Assembly (NCBI GenBank): GCA_036556965.1
Contig: DATBIO010000091.1
Location: 1-30,375, forward strand
DNA: 30,375 nt
From: DATBIO01 sp036556965
Lineage (GTDB): Bacteria; Acidobacteriota; Vicinamibacteria; Fen-336
Direction: 5' to 3'
The notes beneath the pieces were generated by a model. The model did no database searches. It was not told the DNA's origin and worked only from the letters and a program-made list of their open reading frames with translations. Both the position numbers and the translations under genes were made by a program. This document shows positions 15,027-22,765 of the stretch, one piece after another. Each line of letters starts with the position of its first letter. Position 1 is the stretch's first letter.

Positions 15027-17210
15027 ATGGCCAGCGGGCTGTACCTCGGCAAGGAAGTCGATCCCGCCACGGGGGGCCTGGGCGAGCGCGTCGAGCTCGA
15101 CCCGGCCGACCTCCTGACCCACGGCCTGATCGTGGGCATGACGGGCTCGGGCAAGACGGGCCTGGCCGTGGCCCTCATCGAGGAGGTCCTGCGCCAGGGC
15201 GTGCCCGTGCTGGCCATCGACCCCAAGGGGGACCTCGGCAACCTGCTCCTCGCCTTCGAGAACCTCGACGCCCCTTCCTTCGCGCCCTGGGTCGGCCCGC
15301 GGGAGTCGGCGGAGGCGACGGCGGGGGCCTGGAGGAAGGGCCTGGAGGAGTGGGGGCTCGGTCCCGCGGACGTGGCCGCCCTCGTGCGCGGGCGCGACGC
15401 CGTCATCTACACGCCGGGCTCGAGCGCAGGCGTGCCCCTCAACGTCCTCCAGTCCCTCGACGCGCCCGCCGTGCCCTTCGCGGAGGCGGAGGAGGAGCTT
15501 CGGGACGAGATCGCGGGCATCGTGGCCGGCCTGCTCGGTCTCGTGCAGATCGACGCGGACCCCCTGCGCTCCCGGGAGGCCATCCTCCTCAGCACGCTGA
15601 TCGAGGGCGCGTGGCGGGAGGGCAAGGGCCTCTCCCTGGAGTCCCTGGTGGCCAGCGTCGGCAACCCGCCCTTCGCCAAGCTGGGGGCGCTGCCCGTGGA
15701 CAGCGTGTTCCCCGCGCGCGAGCGCGAGCAGCTCATGATGGCCCTCAACAACCTGCTGGCCTCGCCCCAGTTCGAGGAGTGGCGGGAAGGCGAGCCCATG
15801 GAGGTGGAGCGCCTCCTGCGCGCGCCCGACGGCCGGCCGCGGCTCTCCGTGGTGTACACCGCGCACCTCTCCGACGAGCAACGGCTCTTCGTGACCGCGG
15901 TGCTGCTGGACAAGGTCAAGACGTGGATGCGCCGCCAGGGGGGCACGGGCTCCCTGCGCGCGCTCGTGTACATGGACGAGATCTACGGCTACTTCCCGCC
16001 CCACCCCGCCAACCCCCCGCCCAAGCGGCCGCTCCTCACCCTGCTCAAGCAGGCGCGGGCCCAGGGCGTGGGCGTGCTCCTCGCCACGCAGAACCCGGTG
16101 GACCTCGACTACAAGGGCCTCGGCAACATGGGCGTCTGGCTGGTGGGCAAGCTGCAGACCGCCCAGGATCGCCAGCGCCTGCGCGAGGGGCTGCTCGGGA
16201 TCGGCATGGAGCCGGAGACGCTGGACCGCCTGCTCGACGCCACGCGCAAGCGCGTCTTCCTGCTGCACGACGTCCACCGGCCGCGGCCGCTGCTCCTCCA
16301 CTCCCGCTGGGCCCTCTCCTATCTGCGCGGTCCCCTCACCCGCCAGGAGATCGCGCGCCTCACCGCGGAGCGCCGGAAGGCGGCGCCCGCTCCCGCGCGC
16401 GCCCGCGTCGCCCCCGCGGCGGCGGGGCCGCCGCCGGTGCCCCCGCCCCTCGACCACCACTTCCAGGCCCGGCACGGGGGCGAGCTGGCCGATCCCTACC
16501 TGCTCGTCAAGTACTCGGTGCGCTACAAGGGCGCCGGCGAGGAGGTGGCGGTGCGCGGCTGGCCGCTGGCCGGCGACGACCCCGGCGAGCTCCTGGAAGG
16601 GGAGGCGCTGACGCTGGAGGAGTCCGACCTCGCCACCACCCCGCCCGCGGGCCTCCGCTACGGAGACCTCCCCCCCTACGTGAGCGCGGCCGGCCTCAAG
16701 GCCGTCGAGCGGCTCCTGCGCGAGCGGCTGCCGGACAAGCTCGAGATCACGGTGTGGTACGACCCCCTGACCGAGGAGCAGTCGCAGCCGGGGGAGGACG
16801 TGACGGCCTTCTCGGGGCGGCTCCTCGGCGACGGCGGGAAGGTGGCGGCGAAGCTGCGCGAGCAGCTCGAGAAGAAGAGGCGCGAGCTGGCGCGCGCGGA
16901 GTCGCAGCTCACCGGGCGCAAGCAGGAGAAGTGGGCGGCCCTGGGCACGGCCATCCTGGGGAACCTCGGGCTGTTCAGCGGACGGCGCCGCCGCGTGTCC
17001 GTCAGCGGCGCCACCACCGTGCTGACCCGCAACCGCATGGAGAACGACGCGGAGGCACGGGTGGAGGAGCTGCGCGCGGAAGTGGCGGAGATGGACGCGC
17101 GCCTGGCCGAGATGGTGATGGTGGACCCCGCCCGCTTCGAGGAGCGTTCCGTCCGTCCCCCCAAGAGCGACGTCAAGGTGCTGCGCTACGATCTGGTCTG
17201 GATCTACTGA
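15027..17210 (+). CDS. HerA/FtsK-superfamily ATPase (DUF87 type) with C-terminal coiled coil
   Basis: 727 aa. Walker A GMTGSGKT at 37-44 follows the HerA-type entry 'DLLTHGLIVGMTGSGKT'. DPKGDLGN comes next. Walker B is LVYMDE (Asp317/Glu318), then a PPHPANPP loop and LLATQNPVDLDYKGLGNMGVWLVGKLQT, the usual DUF87 sensor region. After about residue 455 a Pro/Ala linker leads to a soluble domain and a charged coiled coil (about 605-700) ending VLRYDLVWIY. The best-known relatives pump DNA; here no NurA nuclease or other DNA-repair partner is adjacent, so the substrate (DNA or protein) is open. ATG at 15027 is chosen for the -10 element. It heads an apparent three-gene operon with an M20 peptidase (15 bp gap) and an outer-membrane protein. 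Confidence 0.85.
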   Translation: MASGLYLGKEVDPATGGLGERVELDPADLLTHGLIVGMTGSGKTGLAVALIEEVLRQGVPVLAIDPKGDLGNLLLAFENLDAPSFAPWVGPRESAEATAGAWRKGLEEWGLGPADVAALVRGRDAVIYTPGSSAGVPLNVLQSLDAPAVPFAEAEEELRDEIAGIVAGLLGLVQIDADPLRSREAILLSTLIEGAWREGKGLSLESLVASVGNPPFAKLGALPVDSVFPAREREQLMMALNNLLASPQFEEWREGEPMEVERLLRAPDGRPRLSVVYTAHLSDEQRLFVTAVLLDKVKTWMRRQGGTGSLRALVYMDEIYGYFPPHPANPPPKRPLLTLLKQARAQGVGVLLATQNPVDLDYKGLGNMGVWLVGKLQTAQDRQRLREGLLGIGMEPETLDRLLDATRKRVFLLHDVHRPRPLLLHSRWALSYLRGPLTRQEIARLTAERRKAAPAPARARVAPAAAGPPPVPPPLDHHFQARHGGELADPYLLVKYSVRYKGAGEEVAVRGWPLAGDDPGELLEGEALTLEESDLATTPPAGLRYGDLPPYVSAAGLKAVERLLRERLPDKLEITVWYDPLTEEQSQPGEDVTAFSGRLLGDGGKVAAKLREQLEKKRRELARAESQLTGRKQEKWAALGTAILGNLGLFSGRRRRVSVSGATTVLTRNRMENDAEARVEELRAEVAEMDARLAEMVMVDPARFEERSVRPPKSDVKVLRYDLVWIY

Positions 17211-17225
17211 AGGCGGTTGAACCAA

Positions 17226-18641
17226 ATGGCCCAAGCAAGTGGAGACCTCAAGAAGGCCCTCGGCTACGTCGACGCCCACCAGGCCGACTTCAAGCAGACC
17301 CTCATCGCGCTGAGCCGGATCCCCAGCGTGTCGGCGGAGGGCTTCCCGCCCGAGGAGGTCCGCCGCTCGGCGGAGGCCACCGCGGACGCGCTGCGCAGCG
17401 CCGGCCTGGAGAACGTGCGCGTGCTCGACGTCGAGGGCGTCCACCCGTACGTCTACGCCGATTGGCTCCACGCGCCCGGGGCGCCCACGCTGATCCTGTA
17501 CGGCCACCACGACGTGCAGCCTCCCGGCCGGCCTGAGAAGTGGAAGAGCCCGGCCTTCGAGCCCACCGAGCGCAAGGGGCGGCTGTACGGCCGCGGCACC
17601 GCCGACGACAAGGGCGGGATCATGGTGCACGTGGCCGCGGTGGAGGCCTGGCTCAAGGGCGCGGGGTCCCTCCCCTGCAACGTCAAGTTCGTGGTGGAGG
17701 GCGAGGAGGAGATCGGCTCCGGCCACCTGGGACAGTTCCTCGAGAAGTACAAGGACCTGCTGGCCGCGGACGTCATCGTGCTCAGCGACACCGCCAACTT
17801 CGACACCGGCGTGCCCGCCCTCACCTACCAGCTCCGCGGCATCGTGCAGGTGGACGTGGAGGTGCAGTGCCTCGACCACCCCCTGCACAGCGGCCAGTGG
17901 GGAGGGCCGATCCCCGACCCCGTGCAGGTGCTCAGCCGCCTCATCGCCTCCCTGCGCCGGAAGGACGGGTCGCTGGACGTTCCCGGCCTCTACGACGACG
18001 TGGCCCGGCCGGGCAAGAAGCAGCGCAAGCGCATCCGCAAGCTGCCCTTCAGCGAGAAGAAGTTCCGCCAGGAGGGCGGCCTGGTGAAAGGGCTGAAGCT
18101 GGCGGGGGAGAAGGGCTACTCCGTCTACGAGCAGCTCTGGACACGGCCGTCCCTCACCGTCATCGCCATGGAGTCGCACCCCCTCCACGGCTCCTCCAAC
18201 CAGATCGTGGACTCCGCGCGCGCCCGCCTCTCCCTGCGCATCGTGCCCCGGATCGACCCGCAGAAGGCCGGGCGCCAGCTCGTGAGGCGGCTCACCGCCA
18301 AGCCTCCGCACGGCGCGAAGGTCAAGGCCAAGGTGAACGGCCACACGCCGTGGTGGACCACCGACCCCGAGGGTCCCGCCTTCGAGGCGGCACGGCGCGC
18401 GCTCAAGCTGGGCTTCAAGAGGGAGGCGGCCATGATCGGGGCGGGCGGGTCGATCGGCTTCGTGCAGCCCTTCGCCGACCTCCTGGGGGGAGCGCCCTGC
18501 CTGCTCATGGGCGTCGAGGACCCCCCGTGCAACGCCCACTCCGAGAACGAGAGCCTGAACCTCGAGGACTGGGCGAAGTGCATGCGCGCCGCCGTTCACC
18601 TCTACGACGAGCTGGCGCGCGCCGAGCTGCGCCCGCGCTGA
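17226..18641 (+). CDS. M20-family dipeptidase
   Basis: 471 aa zinc peptidase of the M20 (carnosinase/PepV-like) group, cytosolic (no signal peptide). Conserved elements are LYGHHDVQPPG (first metal His and Asp), GRGTADDKGG (bridging Asp), EGEEEIGSG (base Glu and ligand Glu), SDT, HSGQWGG with the dimerisation-domain loop, and NAHSENE (last His ligand). It would cleave dipeptides or remove an N-acyl group from amino acids. The ATG at 17226 is preferred; a TTG three codons earlier is also possible. No strong Shine-Dalgarno is visible (AGGCGG about 10 nt upstream), which fits translational coupling to the ATPase ending 15 bp upstream. Confidence 0.92.
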   Translation: MAQASGDLKKALGYVDAHQADFKQTLIALSRIPSVSAEGFPPEEVRRSAEATADALRSAGLENVRVLDVEGVHPYVYADWLHAPGAPTLILYGHHDVQPPGRPEKWKSPAFEPTERKGRLYGRGTADDKGGIMVHVAAVEAWLKGAGSLPCNVKFVVEGEEEIGSGHLGQFLEKYKDLLAADVIVLSDTANFDTGVPALTYQLRGIVQVDVEVQCLDHPLHSGQWGGPIPDPVQVLSRLIASLRRKDGSLDVPGLYDDVARPGKKQRKRIRKLPFSEKKFRQEGGLVKGLKLAGEKGYSVYEQLWTRPSLTVIAMESHPLHGSSNQIVDSARARLSLRIVPRIDPQKAGRQLVRRLTAKPPHGAKVKAKVNGHTPWWTTDPEGPAFEAARRALKLGFKREAAMIGAGGSIGFVQPFADLLGGAPCLLMGVEDPPCNAHSENESLNLEDWAKCMRAAVHLYDELARAELRPR

Positions 18642-19618
18642 GGCGCGTCCTCCCCATCGTCCTGGCCCTGGCCGGGGGCCAAGCGTGGGCGCAGTCCGCG
18701 GAGTCGCGCGGCCCCCTCGAGATGCGCGACGGCTACCTGCTCGCGCAGGACCGCCTCTCGCTGCCCGCCGCCTCCCCGCGCGCGTCCGGGCCGGGGGCGA
18801 CCCGCTTCCGCCTCGACTTCGACTGGGGCAACGACTTCGGCATCGCCCCCTCCCCGGGCGGGCAGGTGGTCGTGGACGGCGAGCACCGCACGCTCGGCCT
18901 CGAGGTCACCCGCGGGCTCACCCCGGCCCTCGCCCTGTCCGCGCGCCTGCCTCTCCACTGGCGCGGGGGCGGACTTCTGGACGGCGTCATCGACTGGTGG
19001 CATCGCCTCACCGGGCTCCCGGACGGGGGCCGCGGCAGCGTGCCCGCCGACGGGTTCCGCGTCCTCGGTCCCGACGCCTCGTGGTCGGCGCCGCCGGGCG
19101 CCGGCCTGGGCCGCCTGGAGGTGGCGGGGCACTGGACGCCCGCCGCCGGAGGCGCCTGGACGCCGGCGCTCGTGCTGCGCGCGGGCCTGCCCACGGGCGC
19201 CGGCGCGTACGCCTCCGCTTCCGGGGTGGACCTCGGACTGCAGGCGCTGGTGGCGCGCCCCCTCGGCGCCCGCTGGGACCTCTTCACGGGCGTGGGCGGA
19301 GTGGCGGTGACGGACCGGACGCTGGACGGGCTGCGCTACGCGCCGGCGCGCGCCCATGCCTTCCTCGCCCTCGAGTGGCGGCCCGCTCGCGTGCTCAGCG
19401 TGCTGGGCGAGGCCTCGGTGGCCTCGCGCCTGGCGGAGACGCCCGCCGGGCTGCCGGGCGCGCCCGCCTACCTGCGGCTCGGGGCCAAGCTCGACGCGGG
19501 CGCATGGACGCTCGAAGGCGGCTTCGTGGAGGGCATCCACGGCCTCGCGGGCACCACGGACTTCGGCATCATGCTCGCCCTCGTCCGCCGCCTGCCCGGT
19601 CCCCGGCCCGCGCCCTGA
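18638..19618 (+). CDS. DUF3187-like outer-membrane beta-barrel protein, apparent CTG start
   Basis: 326 aa. Signal peptide RRVLPIVLALAGGQAWA with AWAQS cleavage, then GPLEMRDGYLLAQDRLSLP and a run of amphipathic strands. FDWGNDFG, GLLDGVIDWWHRLTGLPDGGR and the closing TTDFGIMLALVRRLP match the DUF3187 barrel family as I know it. No ATG, GTG or TTG occurs in this frame between the upstream dipeptidase coding sequence and the signal peptide. CTG at 18638 overlaps the dipeptidase TGA (CTGA) and exactly begins the signal sequence, so a CTG start by termination-reinitiation is proposed; a base error from GTG would look the same. The 3' end overlaps the convergent acyltransferase by 50 bp. Confidence 0.75.
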   Translation: MRRVLPIVLALAGGQAWAQSAESRGPLEMRDGYLLAQDRLSLPAASPRASGPGATRFRLDFDWGNDFGIAPSPGGQVVVDGEHRTLGLEVTRGLTPALALSARLPLHWRGGGLLDGVIDWWHRLTGLPDGGRGSVPADGFRVLGPDASWSAPPGAGLGRLEVAGHWTPAAGGAWTPALVLRAGLPTGAGAYASASGVDLGLQALVARPLGARWDLFTGVGGVAVTDRTLDGLRYAPARAHAFLALEWRPARVLSVLGEASVASRLAETPAGLPGAPAYLRLGAKLDAGAWTLEGGFVEGIHGLAGTTDFGIMLALVRRLPGPRPAP

Positions 19619-20576
19619 CCGCGGCACCGGACGGCGCGCGGGCGTCGAGGGCACCCAGGGCGAGCCAGCCCGTGAGCGGCGCGAGGACCGCGAAGGCGAT
19701 CGTGGCCGCCGGGCCCAGCAGCGCCGCGGCCCCCAGCGCGACCAACGACCACCACCCGGGGAAGGCGAGAAGGCCGGCGAGCACCTTGTAGGTGGCGGGC
19801 TCGTCCCCCCGCCGCGCCCGGCGGGAGGCGATCCAGCCCGGCACGCGATAGGGCAGCCAGTTGAAGGGTGCGGCCAGGGCGAGGCGCAGGCTCCGTCCGC
19901 GGGCGCGTGGCGGGGGCGCGGGCCATGGCTCGCCGGCGGGCGCGGGGTTGGCGGCCTCGGCCAGGGCGCGCGCGAACCGGGCGGTGAGGGCGGCCACGGG
20001 CTCCGGGACCCCGGCGCCGGAGGCGGGGGACAGGGCGGCGCCTACCCGCAGCACCACGCGCGAGCGGAAGCGTCCCTTGTCCTCGTACACGATCCCCACC
20101 GGCGCCACCAGGAGCCCGCGCGCGCCTTCGGCCTGCGCCCGCGTCACGATGCGCGCCGCCCCGCTCTTCAGGGGGAGGCAGCGCGGCTCGTCGTGGCTGC
20201 GCCCCTCGGGGAAGAGGGCCACGGCCCCGCCGCGGGCCAGCAGGCGCGCGCAGCGCGCGAAGGTGCGCTCGTTGCGCGCGGGCCGGGCGCCCGCGTCTCC
20301 CCGCCGGTGGACGGGCAGGACCCGCGCCAGCGTCACCAGCGGCCCCACCAGCGGGTGCCGCCACAGCGTGTGCTTGCCCAGGAAGCGCGCGGGCCGGCCC
20401 AGGAACCCGAAGACGAGCAGCGAGTCCACGAACGAGTTGCCGTGGTTGGCGATCACCACCAGGGGCGACGCGCGCGGGAGCGCGCCGCGCACTTCCACCG
20501 ACCGGTAGAAGACGCGCATCATCAGGCGCGCCACCGCGGCCAGCGCGGCGTCCCAGGCCCGGCCGACGGCGTCCAC
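19569..20576 (-). CDS. PlsC/GPAT-like acyltransferase
   Basis: 335 aa membrane-associated acyltransferase. Block 1 is NHGNSFVDSLL, His45...Asp51 (HX5D), the variant found in glycerol-3-phosphate acyltransferase-like members rather than the HX4D of PlsC. Block 3 is FPEGRSHDEP (122-128 onward) followed by LPLKSGAARI. Two hydrophobic segments near the C-terminus (about 265-315) may anchor it. It would acylate glycerol-3-phosphate or a lysophospholipid. The GTG at 20576 is 5 bp after the upstream MFS stop, so the pair is cotranscribed. The last 16 codons run antisense through the DUF3187 gene end; this tail is Arg/Gly/Ala-rich and unlikely to be conserved. Confidence 0.82.
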   Translation of the reverse strand: MDAVGRAWDAALAAVARLMMRVFYRSVEVRGALPRASPLVVIANHGNSFVDSLLVFGFLGRPARFLGKHTLWRHPLVGPLVTLARVLPVHRRGDAGARPARNERTFARCARLLARGGAVALFPEGRSHDEPRCLPLKSGAARIVTRAQAEGARGLLVAPVGIVYEDKGRFRSRVVLRVGAALSPASGAGVPEPVAALTARFARALAEAANPAPAGEPWPAPPPRARGRSLRLALAAPFNWLPYRVPGWIASRRARRGDEPATYKVLAGLLAFPGWWSLVALGAAALLGPAATIAFAVLAPLTGWLALGALDARAPSGAAVRARAGDRAGGGRGRA

Positions 20577-20581
20577 GGCGC

Positions 20582-21904
20582 TCAGCCCGCGGCCAGGTGC
20601 GCCTCCGCCTCGCGCGCCGCCCGCCGGCCCTCCTCCACGTCCACGCGCAGGAGGATGGCGCCGCCCGCGATGAAGAAGACGGCGGTGGCCAGGATGGCGG
20701 TGCGGCTGGAGCCGGTGGTGGCGATCATGAAGGCGAAGAGGGCGGGGCCGAAGATGCTGGCGAACTTCTCGAAGACGCCGAAGAAGGCGAAGAACTCCGC
20801 CGACTTGTGGCGGGGGATCATGGTGGCGAAGAGCGAGCGGCTGAGGGCCTGCGTGCCCCCCTGCACCATGCCCACCAGGATGGCCAGGATCATGAAGTGG
20901 GTCATGGTCTTCATGGAGTAGGCGGTGACGGTGATCACGAGGTAGAGGGCGAGGCCGAGCAGGATGGAGCGCTTGGCCCCCAGCCAGCGCGCCATCTGTC
21001 CGAAGAGGATGGCGAAGGGGATGCCCACGAACTGGACGAGGAGGAGGGCTCCGATGAGGGCGGTGGGGGGCAGGCCCAGCTCCGTGCCGTAGGGCGCGGC
21101 CATGCGGATGATGGTGTTGATGCCGTCGTTGTAGACGAGGAAGGCGAGGAGGAGCAGGGCGGCCTGCTTGTAGCCGCGCAGCTCGCGGAAGGTCTCGCGC
21201 AGGCGCGTGAAGCCCACGCGCACGACGTTCTGGCCGGGGCCCTCGTCGGCCTCCAGCCGGCGCGGCGGCTCGGGCACCCGGCGGAAGAGGGGGATGGAGA
21301 AGACCAGCCACCACACGGCCACGCTGACGAAGGCCAGGCGCGTGGCCACCCCCGCGTCGGGCAGGCCGAACCACCCGGGCTTCTGGATGGCCAGCAGGTT
21401 GGCGGCCATGAGGAGGCCGGACCCCAGGTAGCCGAGGGCGTAGCCGGAGGTGGAGACGCGGTCCACCTCGTCCTCGCGCGCGATGTGCGGGAGCAGCGAC
21501 TCGTAGAAGACGATGCTGCCCGCCACCCCGATGTTGCCCAGCATGTAGAGGACGAGGGCCAGCTTCCAGTCACCGCGCTGGATGGCGAACATGGCCGCGG
21601 TGGCGGCCACGCCCAGGACCAGGAAGGCGGCCAGCATCTTCTTCTTGATCCCCGCGTAGTCGGCGATGGCCCCCAGCACGGGAGAGAGCACCGCGATCAC
21701 CACCATGGCCGCGGTGGTGGCGGTGGCGTAGTGGGCGTTGGCCGTGGCCGGGCGGACGTCGGCGTGGGCCACGGAGATGAAGTACACGGGGAAGATCTGG
21801 ATGACGGTGGCCCAGAAGGCGGAGTTGGCCCAGTCGTAGAGGGCCCACGCCCGCAGCTCGGGCCGGTGCAGCCCCACGCGCTCCAGGAAGCCGGCGTTCG
21901 CCAT
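20582..21904 (-). CDS. UMF1/Atg22-like MFS transporter
   Basis: 440 aa with 11-12 predicted membrane segments. The opening RAWALYDWANSAFWATVIQIFPVYF is the hallmark of the UMF1 (Atg22-like) MFS family; later DYAGIKKK, YESLLPHIA, GYALGYLGSG, VYNDGINTIIRMA, FGQMARWLGAKRSI and GGTQALSRS are also typical. The transported compound is not known for bacterial members; yeast Atg22 exports amino acids from the vacuole. ATG at 21904 is set by the -10 element 8 nt upstream. It is first gene of a two-gene unit with the acyltransferase, suggesting an envelope- or lipid-related role (inference). Confidence 0.9.
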   Translation of the reverse strand: MANAGFLERVGLHRPELRAWALYDWANSAFWATVIQIFPVYFISVAHADVRPATANAHYATATTAAMVVIAVLSPVLGAIADYAGIKKKMLAAFLVLGVAATAAMFAIQRGDWKLALVLYMLGNIGVAGSIVFYESLLPHIAREDEVDRVSTSGYALGYLGSGLLMAANLLAIQKPGWFGLPDAGVATRLAFVSVAVWWLVFSIPLFRRVPEPPRRLEADEGPGQNVVRVGFTRLRETFRELRGYKQAALLLLAFLVYNDGINTIIRMAAPYGTELGLPPTALIGALLLVQFVGIPFAILFGQMARWLGAKRSILLGLALYLVITVTAYSMKTMTHFMILAILVGMVQGGTQALSRSLFATMIPRHKSAEFFAFFGVFEKFASIFGPALFAFMIATTGSSRTAILATAVFFIAGGAILLRVDVEEGRRAAREAEAHLAAG

Positions 21905-21912
21905 GCGCGCGA

Positions 21913-21918
21913 AGACTA
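21913..21918 (-). promoter_or_regulatory. -10 element TAGTCT for the UMF1 transporter operon
   Basis: TAGTCT on the minus strand (context GCGATAGTCTTCG) ends 8 nt before the ATG at 21904, without a Shine-Dalgarno. The predicted leader is about 1-2 nt. Confidence 0.5.
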
Positions 21919-21970
21919 TCGCAGGTCGCGCGCGCCCACGTCCGCGGGGCCCGGCCGCTTCGCGGAGTGT

Positions 21971-21989
21971 CACAATCGACGGCCGGAGG
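21971..21989 (+). promoter_or_regulatory. Possible -10 (CACAAT) and Shine-Dalgarno (GGAGG) of the cyclase gene
   Basis: CACAAT at 21971-21976 is a weak -10 candidate. GGAGG at 21985-21989 lies 5 nt before ATG 21995 and fixes that start. Its neighbour on the other strand has no Shine-Dalgarno, so the two modes of initiation sit back to back. Confidence 0.45.
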
Positions 21990-21994
21990 TGGTC

Positions 21995-22765
21995 ATGGGC
22001 CTGCTCGCCGCCGTGCTGCTCCCGTTCCTGGCCGCGCCGGTGGACCTCGCGCGCGTGCGCGTGGTGGACCTCACGCACGCCTTCGAGGCGCGCACGCTGT
22101 ACTGGCCGACGTCGCCCTCGCGCTTCGAGCGCACCTCGCTCCACCACGGTCCCAGCGGCGCCGGTTACTTCTATTCCGCGGGCGCCTTCTGCGCGCCGGA
22201 GCACGGCGGCACCCACCTGGACGCGCCCGTGCACTTCGCGGAGGGGGCGGCGGCGGCGGAGGCGGTGCCCCTGGAGCGGCTGGTGGCCCCCGCCGTGGTC
22301 ATCGACGTGACCGCGCAGGCCGCCCGCGATCCCGACTACCGCCTCACCCCGGCGGACCTGGCCGCGTGGGAGAAGGCCAACGGGACCGTCCCGCGCGGCG
22401 CCATCGTCCTGCTGCGCACGGGCTGGTCCGCGCGCTGGCCGGACGCGAAGCGCTACCTGGGCGACGACCGGGCGGGGGACGCCTCCGGGCTGCACTTTCC
22501 CTCGTACGGGGCGGAGGCGGTGGGGACGCTGGTCCTGGAGCGCGGCGTGGCGGCGCTGGGCGTGGACACCGCCAGCATCGACCACGGCCCCTCGCGCGAC
22601 TTCGCCGTCCACCGCGTGGCGGCGGGGGCGGGGGTGCCCGCCTTCGAGAACCTCGCCTCCCTGGACGCGCTCCCCGCCACCGGCGCCGTGGTGGTGGCGC
22701 TACCGATGAAGATCGCCGGTGGCTCGGGGGGACCCCTGCGCGCCATCGCCCTCGTGCCGCGCTGA
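21995..22765 (+). CDS. Cyclase/kynurenine formamidase-like metal hydrolase
   Basis: 256 aa. The family motif HGGTHLDAPVH is present with His70, His74, Asp76 and His80 as metal ligands (HxGTHxDxPxH). It is preceded by VVDLTHAFEARTLYWP and followed by GAIVLLRTGW and ALGVDTASIDHG. Such enzymes hydrolyse amides or lactones (N-formylkynurenine, isatin) or act in antibiotic cyclisation. Here no tryptophan-catabolism gene is adjacent, so the substrate is open. The first 13 residues (GLLAAVLLPFLAAP) are hydrophobic and may be a short signal sequence, suggesting a periplasmic enzyme. The 3' end overlaps the convergent ABC gene by 66 bp. Confidence 0.88.
   Translation: MGLLAAVLLPFLAAPVDLARVRVVDLTHAFEARTLYWPTSPSRFERTSLHHGPSGAGYFYSAGAFCAPEHGGTHLDAPVHFAEGAAAAEAVPLERLVAPAVVIDVTAQAARDPDYRLTPADLAAWEKANGTVPRGAIVLLRTGWSARWPDAKRYLGDDRAGDASGLHFPSYGAEAVGTLVLERGVAALGVDTASIDHGPSRDFAVHRVAAGAGVPAFENLASLDALPATGAVVVALPMKIAGGSGGPLRAIALVPR

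Noticed and set aside
15027..17210. HerA-like ATPase as part of an antiphage or DNA end-resection module
   Set aside because: No nuclease, SIR2, NurA or other defence gene is adjacent; neighbours are a dipeptidase and an outer-membrane protein.
14904..18599. Very long open frame of over 1200 codons on the minus strand opposite the ATPase and dipeptidase
   Set aside because: It is antisense to two genes with complete catalytic motifs. Its composition (runs of Leu, Val, His, Arg, Gly, Glu) is what the reverse complement of high-GC3 codons gives, and no domain is seen.
21995..22765. Cyclase as part of a polyketide or tryptophan-degradation cluster
   Set aside because: No PKS, NRPS, dioxygenase or kynureninase gene is nearby.
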